A stretch of 64,000 nucleotides of DNA from Oscillatoriales cyanobacterium. Lineage in GTDB: Bacteria; Cyanobacteriota; Cyanobacteriia; Cyanobacteriales; Laspinemataceae. The stretch spans positions 1 to 64,000 of the forward strand of contig JAABRM010000006.1 of the NCBI GenBank assembly GCA_011390955.1. Direction: 5' to 3'. The translations under genes and the position numbers were made by a program. The stretch's first letter is position 1, and each line of letters starts with the position of its first letter. Positions 7,001 to 17,269 of the stretch are shown piece after piece. The notes under the pieces are model-generated. The model was not told where the DNA came from, did not search any database, and was given only the letters and a program-made list of their open reading frames with translations.

Positions 7001-7126
7001 TAAGTTTACGGGCATAAATAAATTCACCACATACCCCATTAGATGCATTGTCATTCCCGCCTTCGCGGGAATCCAAAGATTTATGTCGGGGAACGAAAAG
7101 TGCAATTAATTATGTTCACTTACTTA
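7001..7126. mobile_element. MITE with TAAGTAGGTG-type ends
   Basis: The left end TAAGTTTACGGGCATAAATA and the right end AATTAATTATGTTCACTTACTTA are imperfect inverted repeats. The core contains an inverted pair, CATTCCCGCC and GCGGGAATCC. The same element is at 25273-25427, with a partial copy at 42925-42996 and a solo end at 5041. It has no coding capacity. It truncates higB and its right end supplies the stop codon of the methyltransferase. Confidence 0.7.
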
Positions 7127-9916
7127 TGACTTAGTTTTCCGTTTAGCAGACTTTTTCCCTAGGGTTGGTTGGCTGGTCATTTTGGTATATAAATCAAAGA
7201 GTTTTTCTAGGCGTTCCGTGTCGTTTTTGAAGCGCCGACCGATGTAAATGCGCTCGATAATTTCATCGTTGCGATCGTGGGCTTCCCGGACGAAGGGAAA
7301 TTCTTTGTCCATGCGATCGGGGGTCGTACATATCCGCAATTGTGGCGGGGAAATAATGCTCTCTCGCTAATAGGATATCTTCCGCGCAACGGGTCATGTC
7401 GATTTTGTTTTGTTCCGTTAAAGTGGGGACGGGAAAAGTATTCCAACCCAAATCGTTAGAATATCGATAATCTTCTTTGAATTTTCCGCATATCGTAGCT
7501 ATCCATAAAAAGTGCAATTTTGATAGAAGTAAAGATAAAGCCCATAAATCAGCATCAAATATCGTGAATGCTTGACTAGATATAATTGCTCCGTTACTAA
7601 CTACACCACAAGGAAGGTACTCACGACGCTCAGAAGTCATTCGTGGGATAATAAAAGAGTAACACTTTGCTTCATTGAACTCTCGCATTTGATGAGGTCG
7701 AGCGGCAAGCTTTCTATTTGATGCATCAGGACTTTTAACTCGTGTTTCTTTTGATAAAAGCAGCCTTTGTCTAATAGGCTCAATTTTATCTGCGCGGGCG
7801 AGTGACTCATCGCTAATCCAAAGACAGTACCTTGGAATATCATTATTATGTTCTTTAGATCCGTAAAATCTTCTAATAAACTCTGAAGCTTCAGGATTGC
7901 CAGATAGTATATCAATTCGTTCTGAAAAAGTTATACTTAAAGCTCCTCCATCGTTGGGCATATTACCCAATATCATATTTGGTAAATGGTAGGAAATTGG
8001 CTCAATTAATGCTTTTACAAGAGGTGCTTCACCTGCTGTTAAATAATGGGATATATGATCAATAATTCTTACAACGCCATCTTCAAATAACTGGCAATTT
8101 TGCTTACGCTGCCTGTCAATTCCTATAATTACACAGAATACAGCCGCTTTATTAGCTGCATTATTAGACCACAAGAAAGAAGAATGTGAAAATCGAATTT
8201 CGACACCATTCGATAAAACAATCGGCCTGTTGGTGCTTGTCTTCCCATTACTAAAGAGTTAGTTGATACAAATGCTGCTGCTGCATCAGTTGCCAGACAA
8301 TAATCGGATGCCTTTACAAACCACGCGCCCACAAGATCAATATAGCCCCAATGTTTTGTGCGACCCTCGAAAACAAACATCATGTCAGATTTTTGTTCTT
8401 CCGTAAGTTTTCCCTTTCCAGAGTAAGGCGGATTACCACAAATATAAGTTTCTCCCCCCTCATTCTCAAACTCAATTTCTGCTTGCTCCCGCGTTTCTCC
8501 CCACAAATCCAAATCCTCACGCTGCACCTTTACCCCCGTTCCCGTGGGCGGACATAAACTCAACCAATCCAACCGCAACGCATTCCCACAAGTAATCCAA
8601 TTATCATTTTTCAGGGGCAAAAACTCCAATAACGCCAACTGCGGCTCCCGATGCAACACATCACATTGAAACTCGGCAATAATCAACGCTAACCGGGCAA
8701 TTTCTGCGGCAAAATGGCGAATTTCTATCCCCCGAAAATTGGTCAAAGGAATCTCAGAACGGCGCTCCGGTTCCCCCCGCAACTCATTAATTTTCGCCTC
8801 AATTTTCCGCATCTCCTTATAAGCAATCACCAAAAAATTCCCCGACCCACAAGCCGGGTCAAAAACCCGAATTTTTGCCATCCGTTGCCGCAAATTCAAC
8901 AACTTGCGGCTATTATCCCCCGCCGCCTCTAACTGCTCCCGTAAATCATCCAAAAACAACGGATTCAAGACCTTAAGGATATTCGGCACACTGGTATAGT
9001 GCATCCCCAAAGCCCCGCGTTCTTCCTCATCCGCCACCGCTTGAATCATCGACCCGAAAATATCGGGATTTATCTTTTTCCAGTCCAAACTGCCCACATG
9101 AAGCAAATAAGACCGGGCAATCTTGTTAAACCGGGGCACTTCCACACTGCCGGAAAATAGCCCCCCATTCACATAAGGAAACACATTCGCCCAACTGCGA
9201 ATCCCCAACCGTTCTCGGTCTTCCAGGGGCGTCGCCATCGCCCGAAACACCTCCGACAGCACCTCATGGGCATTAGAACCATCCGCCGCACTCATCTGGG
9301 CAACGGTCTGAGTAAATAATCCCTCACTATGAAAAATATTCGTATCTTCCGCAAAAAAGCAGAAAATCAGCCGCGCCATAAAATGATTGAACGCTTCCTG
9401 ATGCTGGGCTTTATCCCAGTCTGGGTTTTGCTTCAGCAACTCCACATAAAGCCGGTTGAGGCGACCCGTTGCCTTGATGTCAAAGGCATTTTCCCGGATT
9501 TGCCGCACCGTCGTAATCCCCGCCAAAGGCAGGAAAAACCCGAAATGGTCGGCAAAATCCCGATAATCGCAGGCGATCGTTTCCCCGTCCGCCAGATTTT
9601 CCGCTTCAAAACTTTGGCCGTCCGTCGCCAGAATAAACTTAGCTTTGTACCGAGTCGTGGCGGGACTCTCGCGCAAAGCGGTCAGGGTGGCGGTGACTTC
9701 CCCTTCCGGGCAAACCTGCAAATGGATATTGTTGCGCTGAAGCACCCCGCCCGGTAAGTCCGATTGATTAGTTGAACCACTGCCCGCGCTTTTGAGTCGC
9801 TGGATGGTGGTTGACTTGTTGCCAAAGGCTTCCAGGAAGGCAGATGGGAACTCTTCCGAGTTAAAAGGTGCTTCGGCTAGTTGGGAAACGGCTTCTTCGA
9901 TTTCAACGGCGTTCAT
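7124..9916 (-). pseudogene. Class I SAM-dependent DNA methyltransferase (YeeA/MmeI-like), two frameshifts
   Basis: The first open part (9916 to about 8235) has an N-terminal region of about 340 residues, then the SAM-binding motif FDPACGSGNFL and the catalytic NPPY in YICGNPPYSGKG. These are marks of gamma-class adenine methyltransferases, which in this family can be joined to a nuclease. A frameshift near 8235 moves reading to the next frame: SNGVEIRFSHSSFLWSNNAA continues to about 7300. A second frameshift in a run of five C near 7305 moves it to a third frame ending at 7124 (LYTKMTSQPTLGKKSAKRKTKS). The full reading would be about 925 residues. The methyltransferase core is intact but the target-recognition part is broken, so I infer loss of function unless the shifts are sequence errors. 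Confidence 0.8.
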
Positions 9917-9974
9917 GGTGACAAATTAAAAGGTTATTGTTATTTCAAGTAAGATTAATACAATTATGTAGGGG

Positions 9975-10790
<816 letters not shown>

Positions 10791-10937
10791 CGAGCAAGCG
10801 AATCGCCCCTACTAAAAGAGATTAAATGTTTCAAATTTAGTAAAAAGTATTCGTAGGGTGGGCAAAAAATTTTACCCACTCTACCATATATGATGGTGAA
10901 TTTTTGCCCACCCTACAATACAAATACTCTTGTCTAG
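10791..10937. repeat. Dispersed 'GTAGGGTGGGCAAAA' inverted repeat
   Basis: At 10853-10918 GTAGGGTGGGCAAAAAATTT and the reverse-oriented TTTTTGCCCACCCTAC face each other around ACCATATATGATGGT. The same repeat is at 27815-27945 and 48838-48905, and a shorter form is at 13977-14004. The first bases hold the 3' arm of the intron's target hairpin. Confidence 0.75.
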
Positions 10938-11813
10938 TTAATTATTGGTCGTCTCCTGCCGTAAAGCAGCGATCGCTTCCAAAGTTAATCCAGTGGCTTG
11001 GGCGATCGCCTCATCATTGAGTTGACCCAATAAGTTTCTCGCCATCTCACGTTTTGCTTGTTCGATGCCTTCTTTTCGTCCTTCTTTTCGTCCTTGTTCG
11101 AGTCCCAAGGCGATCGCCCCTTGTTGGTCATAAATAAACATTTCCCGCCGATCTAACTCTTCTAATTCCTCTAGGGTTAATCCAGCTTGATTGGCAATTT
11201 CAAAAGCTTGATGAAGTTCGGCGATATCATCCAGATTTTCAGGAATCGAAGTGAGCGATCGGGCAAATTTCATAAAATAAATCCATTTGTCCGTCAGGGT
11301 TTCAATCTCGTTCAGTTCCTTAGTAAACTTCGGCAATTCCACAAAGATTAACTCCATCTCATTCTCAGGGTAATGCCAGCCTTCCGACTTTTCTCGATAG
11401 ACAAAACGGGAAATCAATTGATTCTTTCCGGGAAACATCTCAAAGTCAGTTAAAGTCAAAGCGATTACGGGTTTTAGATATCGATACCCTTGTCCCCGTT
11501 GCAGTTGAAACGCATAGGTTTTAGCCGCATTAAATAAGACCCGCTTACCAAAAGATTGCACATTTAACACCTGCATTTCTACAATCACAAATGTGCCATC
11601 ATTAAGCTTGGCTTTAACATCCAAATAGGTATCTTTTAACCCTTCCAGTTGAGGGGGCAAATTGGGATTAATGATTTCCAAGTCTTGAATGGTCGAATTA
11701 CCATCATAGACCAAAGCATTCAGAAAACTGATTAAGATGTTTTTGCTTTGTGGCGAACCAAAGATTTTTTTAAAAGCGTAGTCGATTTTGGGGTTAATAA
11801 ATCTCATAGCCAT
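10938..11813 (-). CDS. Rpn family recombination-promoting nuclease (PD-(D/E)XK transposase-like)
   Basis: MRFINPKIDYAFKKIFGSPQ near the start, then TYLDVKAKLNDGTFVIVEMQ, is the PD-(D/E)XK core of the Rpn/PDDEXK 'transposase' family (D, then E-x-Q). The C-terminus has a QGRKEGRKEGIEQAKRE coiled region and a small NDEAIAQATGLTLEAIAALR helix pair, both typical. Such proteins cut DNA and promote RecA-independent recombination. The start is placed at the internal ATG at 11813 rather than 11831, since homologues begin near MRFINP. 291 residues is the usual size. It is a stand-alone gene. Confidence 0.85.
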   Translation of the reverse strand: MAMRFINPKIDYAFKKIFGSPQSKNILISFLNALVYDGNSTIQDLEIINPNLPPQLEGLKDTYLDVKAKLNDGTFVIVEMQVLNVQSFGKRVLFNAAKTYAFQLQRGQGYRYLKPVIALTLTDFEMFPGKNQLISRFVYREKSEGWHYPENEMELIFVELPKFTKELNEIETLTDKWIYFMKFARSLTSIPENLDDIAELHQAFEIANQAGLTLEELEELDRREMFIYDQQGAIALGLEQGRKEGRKEGIEQAKREMARNLLGQLNDEAIAQATGLTLEAIAALRQETTNN

Positions 11814-11831
11814 TTTAGCCAAATCTCTCAA

Positions 11832-12140
11832 TTAATTATAGCATAACTTTTGTTTTCTAGAGTGCCATTTGAGTCTAATTTTTGGAAATTTTCTATTTTA
11901 GCTTGATTCACTCCTACTCTGGTAAACAATGGGGTAAATAGTGGGACGATTACCCCAAGCAAAAGCGATCTGGTTTGCCCAAAATTACCGCCGCAATTTC
12001 GACCCAATCTAAGAATAATTAAATGCTCTTATTCCAATACTCTAACCCCGTGACAATGACATTTTCTAGCCAATGCTGGAAACGGGGAATCAAATTCTCT
12101 CGTCGATCGGCGTAGGAAAAATGCCTTACTCTTAAACTTT
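11832..12140. other. Gap: possible remnant of a small gene
   Basis: No complete gene is seen. On the minus strand 12140-12018 reads RVRHFSYADRRENLIPRFQH then WLENVIVTGLEYWNKSI and a stop, without a start codon. This may be the tail of a lost gene that followed the PIN-like/ATPase pair. The piece is too short to identify. Confidence 0.35.
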
Positions 12141-12596
12141 TTATGGATGGGAATCATACCCCTGAAGGTGAATATCTAAAGACCAGATAAACACCCGCCG
12201 ATTGGGAAACAAGCGCCTCGATTTTTCCCATTCCTGAATAATTGATAAATCTGCCATCCCCTTCCCTTGGGTTGCTGAATTTGGGAAATCAGTCAACCAG
12301 AGTTTTACTTCATCCAATGTGGGAACCTGCATCACCGTCCAAGGGGTTTCCCCAGCGATCGCCATGTTAACTTGCTTGACAAAAGATTCAGCACATTGTC
12401 GGCGAGAACGACCATCACTGATATGAGCAATATGATTTCCGGTTTCATAAACAACAGCCATTGGTAACAGCAAATGGGTTCCTTTTTCCAAAAAATCCTT
12501 AAGTTGTTCCATGACTACTCCTCGCTCATCATTCAATTTAGGAATATTCAGAACATTACAGAAAACCGAAGTATCGACAATCGAAACATCCGCCAT
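12141..12596 (-). CDS. PIN-like nuclease partner of the AAA ATPase
   Basis: This 151-residue protein has an acidic series typical of PIN-like folds: D8 in SIVDTSVF, E in VVYETGNHIAHI, D in GKGMADLSIIQE and D in FIWSLDIHL. PIN-like domains are metal-dependent RNases or DNases. The start ATG shares one base with the ATPase stop (TAATG), so the two are coupled. It is the second gene of the pair and a likely effector, with the ATPase as regulator or sensor. The role in defence is inferred from this architecture. Confidence 0.7.
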   Translation of the reverse strand: MADVSIVDTSVFCNVLNIPKLNDERGVVMEQLKDFLEKGTHLLLPMAVVYETGNHIAHISDGRSRRQCAESFVKQVNMAIAGETPWTVMQVPTLDEVKLWLTDFPNSATQGKGMADLSIIQEWEKSRRLFPNRRVFIWSLDIHLQGYDSHP

Positions 12597-13903
12597 TACT
12601 GAGCCCCCACCATCGAATTAAGCGAAGTCAACCAGTCTAGGGCCTGTTGTTTTTTGACCTCCGATCCTGGATGCTGTTTGACAAAACGTTCTAACAGTCC
12701 ACGAGTCATTAAATGACCCACTGAACCCTGAGCAATTAGTTCCGGGTAATCGGGAATATCTTGCAAACGAATTAACTGACTTGACCCATCATCAGGACTG
12801 CGATAACAAAATTCAGTCTCAGGAATTGCCTCATCAGGAAGCGCATCTAATAAAGCAGGATTATGACTACTAATCAGAATACGGAGGTTACGTTTTCGAG
12901 CAATTTCAGCCATCCGAGACAGTAAAGCACTCGCACGACTGGGGTGGACACCATTATCGATTTCTTCAATAACTACTAAACTTTCTTGGGGTGCAGAAAG
13001 TAATACCGCTGCAATGGATAAAACTCGAAGAGTTCCATCCGACAATCGTGCGGCATCATAAGGAGTCGCTAACCCGCCAAAAGTTTCAGTGAGTTGTAAC
13101 ATTACCTCACCACGAGGTGTTTCTAGGAAACTAATATCCTCAATATTCTGTTCTGGGAGACTACAAACAAAGTCTAAAACCGCCTGCTTAGAGGTCTTGG
13201 ATTGGCATAAATTATAAATAACTCCCGATAAGTTTTGCCCTTTTTCTCGCAAAATAAAATCCGTTTTGTCACCATACTCTCTCATCAAGCTGGGTTCTGG
13301 CTCTAAAAACACAATTCCACTTAACCACCGCACATATTTATGGCAAATTCTGGGGATAATTTCGCGACTTTTGGTATTTTCTGGTCGAAATCTAATTTCA
13401 CTTAATATTTGGGTAAAAACTGCCATGTGACTACTACAAACCAGGCTCGGTTTTTTGCCGCCTCTAGCAAAATTATTATAACTGACAAAAATATCACTTC
13501 CTGCCCCTTGCGGTTCACTGGTTATTTCATACAACGGAACTTTAGAATTTGAACTGGTAATCCGTTCTTGTGTCACCTGCAAATGGTTGGATGAACTGAG
13601 TCCGAGTTGAATCTCAAAACGTTCCCAATCTGGATGATTTGTCACGCAAGCTAGTTGAAAAGTCTGCTTTCCTCGGTATCCCAAATGTTCGACATTACCT
13701 CGAAAGAAATTATCTCCTTTTTTTTGCGGATTTCTGAGCAATACAAGCCTTTCCCCGGTGGCGATTCGAGATAAAATCCGCAAGGCTTCAATGACATTAC
13801 TTTTACCGGAGGCATTGGCTCCAATTAATACGGTGAGTCGCCCTAAGTGCAATGTCGCCGATTTATAACTTTTGAAATCTTTTAACTCTATTTCTGTAAT
13901 CAT
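12596..13903 (-). CDS. AAA family ATPase (OLD/RecF-like)
   Basis: In order in 435 residues: ELKDFKSYKSATLHL (the FKSY/FKSF strand of this class), Walker A GANASGKSN, a signature-like ARLSDGTLRVLSI, Walker B SLVVIEEIDNGVHPSR with the catalytic Glu, and the switch histidine in ILISSHNPALLDAL. This is the ATPase core of RecF/OLD-type ABC ATPases found in many phage-defence systems. There is no TOPRIM domain attached; a PIN-like gene is coupled downstream instead. No membrane segment is present. The chain ends with a 60-residue helical tail. Confidence 0.85.
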   Translation of the reverse strand: MITEIELKDFKSYKSATLHLGRLTVLIGANASGKSNVIEALRILSRIATGERLVLLRNPQKKGDNFFRGNVEHLGYRGKQTFQLACVTNHPDWERFEIQLGLSSSNHLQVTQERITSSNSKVPLYEITSEPQGAGSDIFVSYNNFARGGKKPSLVCSSHMAVFTQILSEIRFRPENTKSREIIPRICHKYVRWLSGIVFLEPEPSLMREYGDKTDFILREKGQNLSGVIYNLCQSKTSKQAVLDFVCSLPEQNIEDISFLETPRGEVMLQLTETFGGLATPYDAARLSDGTLRVLSIAAVLLSAPQESLVVIEEIDNGVHPSRASALLSRMAEIARKRNLRILISSHNPALLDALPDEAIPETEFCYRSPDDGSSQLIRLQDIPDYPELIAQGSVGHLMTRGLLERFVKQHPGSEVKKQQALDWLTSLNSMVGAQ

Positions 13904-14635
13904 CGTATTTGACTCCGTTGGCGATCTAAAATATTTAGGACTTACGCAAATCTAGGATTTAATCACTATATATATTGCATGGTGGGCAATGCCCACCCTA
14001 CATATAGATTAGCTGCTATCGTCCTGATATTGACTAAAGGATTGACTAAAGGTGGCAGTTCACTACTAGCTAAATCTTGCCAATTGGATGATAAATCTTC
14101 GATTCTTGTTTCCACAACATAAAATTTCCCGTCACATTCCCGTGACATACTGACAATATTGTAGCAAAATATTGTAGCAAAATATAGGACTTTTGCTAGG
14201 GGCGATCGCTCTTATTCTCATCCCCAACGCACCCCAGCACCCTTGCGAAATGAAAAGAAACCGGGTTTCTGGTGATTGTTGATTTAACTTATTCTTAACT
14301 TTTTACTTGTTGGCGTAAGGGCATTTTTTGGCGTGAGGGCATATCGCTACTGGTTCTGGAGTTAGAGTAAGACCAAGCCAAGGCGCTGCCAAAGTAAGGT
14401 ACTGATTGTTGAACTAAGAACACCGCCCGTCCCGGGACGGGAGTTGTCAAAATCACCCCATTGACCGTGTAGAATTGTTAACATTTTCATCTGTGCGGGT
14501 GAAAACAGTGCGAAAATAAACTATGAAAAGTCTGGCTCAATTATTTTGTCGCTTTTCCTGAAGCAGTTAATTAAAATTAACATAACTAATTTTAATTATA
14601 TCGCTCCGCTCAACCTCTTTTTTTCTGTCCGATTT
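13904..14635. other. Gap with repeats and a doubtful small ORF
   Basis: It contains the GTGGGCAATGCCCACC inverted repeat (13980-13998), a tandem 'ATTGACTAAAGG' pair near 14033 and a GAAACCGGGTTTCT core near 14263. A minus-strand frame 13966-14148 (beginning MSRECDGKFYVVETRIEDLS) could be a small gene whose end has been replaced by the repeat, but it is not recognisable. The upstream part of the next frame, back to a TTG at 14546, is probably leader. Confidence 0.45.
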
Positions 14636-17269
14636 ATGGCTCTACAAATTTCTTTAAAACCACCAGAACCCACCCCCGAAGAGATCGAAGACTGTATCAG
14701 TTGGTTAAGTTTTCATCGCACTTGGGGTAAGTTAGGGGAAAAACCGATCGCCCAAATTGCCTCATCCCTATATTTATTGCGGGTAGAAGCCAACACCAAT
14801 ATTTTTGCCCAAAATGGTACTCCCGAAGGCTTATATCTACTCAAGTGGGGAACCGTGGAAATGTATCGCACTTCCCCGGTTGGTAAAACCCATATTACCT
14901 ATCGCAATGCGGGGGAACTATTCGGTCATATTTCCCTAGGAATGGGTGGAGAGACCCCCGCCTACCGAACCGGGGCGATCGCGATCGCCAAAAGTGAAAT
15001 TTGGTTTTTACCCAGAGATCGCTTTGAACAACTCAAAACAGAATATCCCGAAATTAACGGCGCGATCAACACCCTCTTAGCCCAGGATGTAGCTAAATTT
15101 CAAGACCGGATCGCCAAAGAACAAGCCCGCATTCAAGGATTGCAACCTTATATCCGCCCAGTTCCCACCAATGAAACGATTATCAGTAATAGCAAATCTA
15201 GTCAAAAACTTGCCCAACAGGTTGAACAAGCCGCCCAAGATTTAAAGCCCATTTTTCTCCAAGCCTTACCCGGTAGCGGAAAAACCTTTATCTCTGGGAT
15301 AATTCACGCCCAGTCGGGACTCAAACATCGCCCCTTTGCCGAAATTGATTGTGCGAAATTGCCCCGAAATGCAGAGGGGGATATAAATACTGATATTTTA
15401 TTCGGACGGATTGACGGTTTAACTGGGGCGATCGCCTTATTAGAAAGGGGAACCCTAGCCATTGATAACTGGCAAATTCTCAGTCAAGGCGATCGCGATC
15501 GACTGATTCACTATCTCAAAACCGGAAACTCGATCCCCAACGCCCCCATTGAAATCCAGGAGAAAATCTTCCAGCAACCCCCTCAACACCTTTGGGTGCG
15601 TCTGATTCTCATCAGTCCCACTAAACTGCCAACTTCAGGAGTTGATGCCCATACCATTAAACTATTTGCCTTGAACCAGCGCAAATCAGATATTCCCGCT
15701 TTTGCCCAGTATTTTCTGGAAAAGTTCTGTCGGGAACGGGGGCGATCGACTTTACAACTCGATCAAGCTGACCTGCGACGGCTACTCAGTTACGACTATC
15801 CCGGTAACGTCGCCGAATTAGAAAGTATTCTCAAACGGGCAGTGGTGATGACCCCACCGGAACAGTCGGTGATTCTCGAACAAGTATTGTGGTCTGTTGA
15901 ATCCAAAAAAAACGCCTTTCGGGTGGATCTACTCAATCAAATTCCCGGGTTGCGCCAATTCCTCTTAAGCGATTGGTGGCCGGAACGGTTTTGGTGGCCG
16001 ATGATGGCTATTTTTATCCCCGTCACCATTATGGGATTTATTGGACCCCAAAGCCGAGATGCCAATATCGTCCTTAATCTATTTTGGGCTTGGTGGTGGC
16101 CGTTTTACTTATTCCTATTTTTCTTTATCGGTCGCCTCTGGTGCGCGGTTTGTCCGTTTATGATTGCCGGGGAATGGCTGAGAAAATTGTCTCTATGGAT
16201 TTGGCCTCGTCAGCTATTGCCCTGGCCGACAAAATGGCTGAATAAATGGGGCGCTTGGGCATTGTGGGCCGGGTTTGTGGCGATTTATCTGTGGGAAAAA
16301 TTATGGGATCTGCCCCATCATGCCAATCTTTCCGCTGCGCTACTGGTAATTATTGCTGGGGGGGCGGTGATTTGTAGCATTATCTATGAACGCCGCCTTT
16401 GGTGTCGTCATTTGTGTCCGATTGGCGGGATGAATGGGATGTTTGCCAAGTTAGCGGTAGTGGAGTTGCGATCGACTCAGCAGGTTTGTGGGACTCAATG
16501 CAGTACCTTCGGTTGCTATCAGGGCAGTGGTGCCACTCCGGTTAATTTTCCTGATGCCCTGCCTACGGAGGGGCAGGCAACAGGGGGATGTCCCTTGTAT
16601 TCTCACCCCGCCCAGTTGCAGGATAACCGAGATTGTGTGTTTTGCATGACCTGTCTTAAAGCCTGTCCGAACCGTTCGGTCCAGTTAAATTTTCGGTCTC
16701 CGGCAGCGGATCTTTTTGAGAATCATAAGGGTTTTCCCGCAGAAATTGCCTTGTTGCTGTTACTGTTTGGCGGAGTGTTTCTGCACTGTTCTCACCAGAT
16801 TTTGGCCTGGTTTGGCTGGGAAGATTTGGCGATCGATTCCGACCATCTGGCGATCGCGATTCCGGTGGTTTTATTGTTATTGTCAATTCCCCTAATACTC
16901 ACCTACATCACCCATCAAATCGCCCGATTCTTCGATCCAGAAATGCCAGATTATCAAACGGTTGTTTATGCCTATATGCCCCTAGTTTTAGCCGGAAATT
17001 TGGCCTACTACTTGCCCGCTGCGATGACTGAAGCAGGGCAGATTTTACCTGTGATTGCCCGCACCTTTGGTTTCAGTGGAGATAGCTTAATCACCTTAAC
17101 TTGGAGTTTGGATGTCGCCCAGTTTACTCAAGAAGTGGCATTGATTTCATTTCTGGGTTTTAGTTTATTTCCTCTGTTAAAAATTACCCGTCGTCCCCTG
17201 GCTAAAAATATCCCCCATATTATTCTCATGGGGGCTTTAGTTGTGGTCTGGCTTCAGCTTATGATTTAA
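14636..17269 (+). CDS. cNMP-binding / AAA / membrane polyferredoxin fusion protein
   Basis: Start at the ATG at 14636 (MALQISLKPPEPTPEE); a TTG 90 bases upstream also opens the frame. Residues 30-180 form a cyclic-nucleotide-binding-like beta barrel (GTVEMYRTSPVGKTHITYRN). Residues 190-440 are an AAA domain with Walker A LPGSGKTF and a sigma54-activator-like layout, but without the GAFTGA loop and without a Fis-type DNA-binding end. From residue 460 there are Trp-rich membrane segments with NapH/CcoG-type cysteine motifs (CAVCPF, CRHLCPIGG). A ferredoxin-type cluster site CVFCMTCLKACPN and further membrane helices follow. It probably couples a bound signal to membrane electron transfer. Substrate unknown. 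Confidence 0.75.
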   Translation: MALQISLKPPEPTPEEIEDCISWLSFHRTWGKLGEKPIAQIASSLYLLRVEANTNIFAQNGTPEGLYLLKWGTVEMYRTSPVGKTHITYRNAGELFGHISLGMGGETPAYRTGAIAIAKSEIWFLPRDRFEQLKTEYPEINGAINTLLAQDVAKFQDRIAKEQARIQGLQPYIRPVPTNETIISNSKSSQKLAQQVEQAAQDLKPIFLQALPGSGKTFISGIIHAQSGLKHRPFAEIDCAKLPRNAEGDINTDILFGRIDGLTGAIALLERGTLAIDNWQILSQGDRDRLIHYLKTGNSIPNAPIEIQEKIFQQPPQHLWVRLILISPTKLPTSGVDAHTIKLFALNQRKSDIPAFAQYFLEKFCRERGRSTLQLDQADLRRLLSYDYPGNVAELESILKRAVVMTPPEQSVILEQVLWSVESKKNAFRVDLLNQIPGLRQFLLSDWWPERFWWPMMAIFIPVTIMGFIGPQSRDANIVLNLFWAWWWPFYLFLFFFIGRLWCAVCPFMIAGEWLRKLSLWIWPRQLLPWPTKWLNKWGAWALWAGFVAIYLWEKLWDLPHHANLSAALLVIIAGGAVICSIIYERRLWCRHLCPIGGMNGMFAKLAVVELRSTQQVCGTQCSTFGCYQGSGATPVNFPDALPTEGQATGGCPLYSHPAQLQDNRDCVFCMTCLKACPNRSVQLNFRSPAADLFENHKGFPAEIALLLLLFGGVFLHCSHQILAWFGWEDLAIDSDHLAIAIPVVLLLLSIPLILTYITHQIARFFDPEMPDYQTVVYAYMPLVLAGNLAYYLPAAMTEAGQILPVIARTFGFSGDSLITLTWSLDVAQFTQEVALISFLGFSLFPLLKITRRPLAKNIPHIILMGALVVVWLQLMI

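Noticed and set aside
14636-15900. Sigma54-dependent transcription activator
   Set aside because: AAA layout is similar, but the GAFTGA loop and DNA-binding end are missing, and cyanobacteria are not known to use sigma54.
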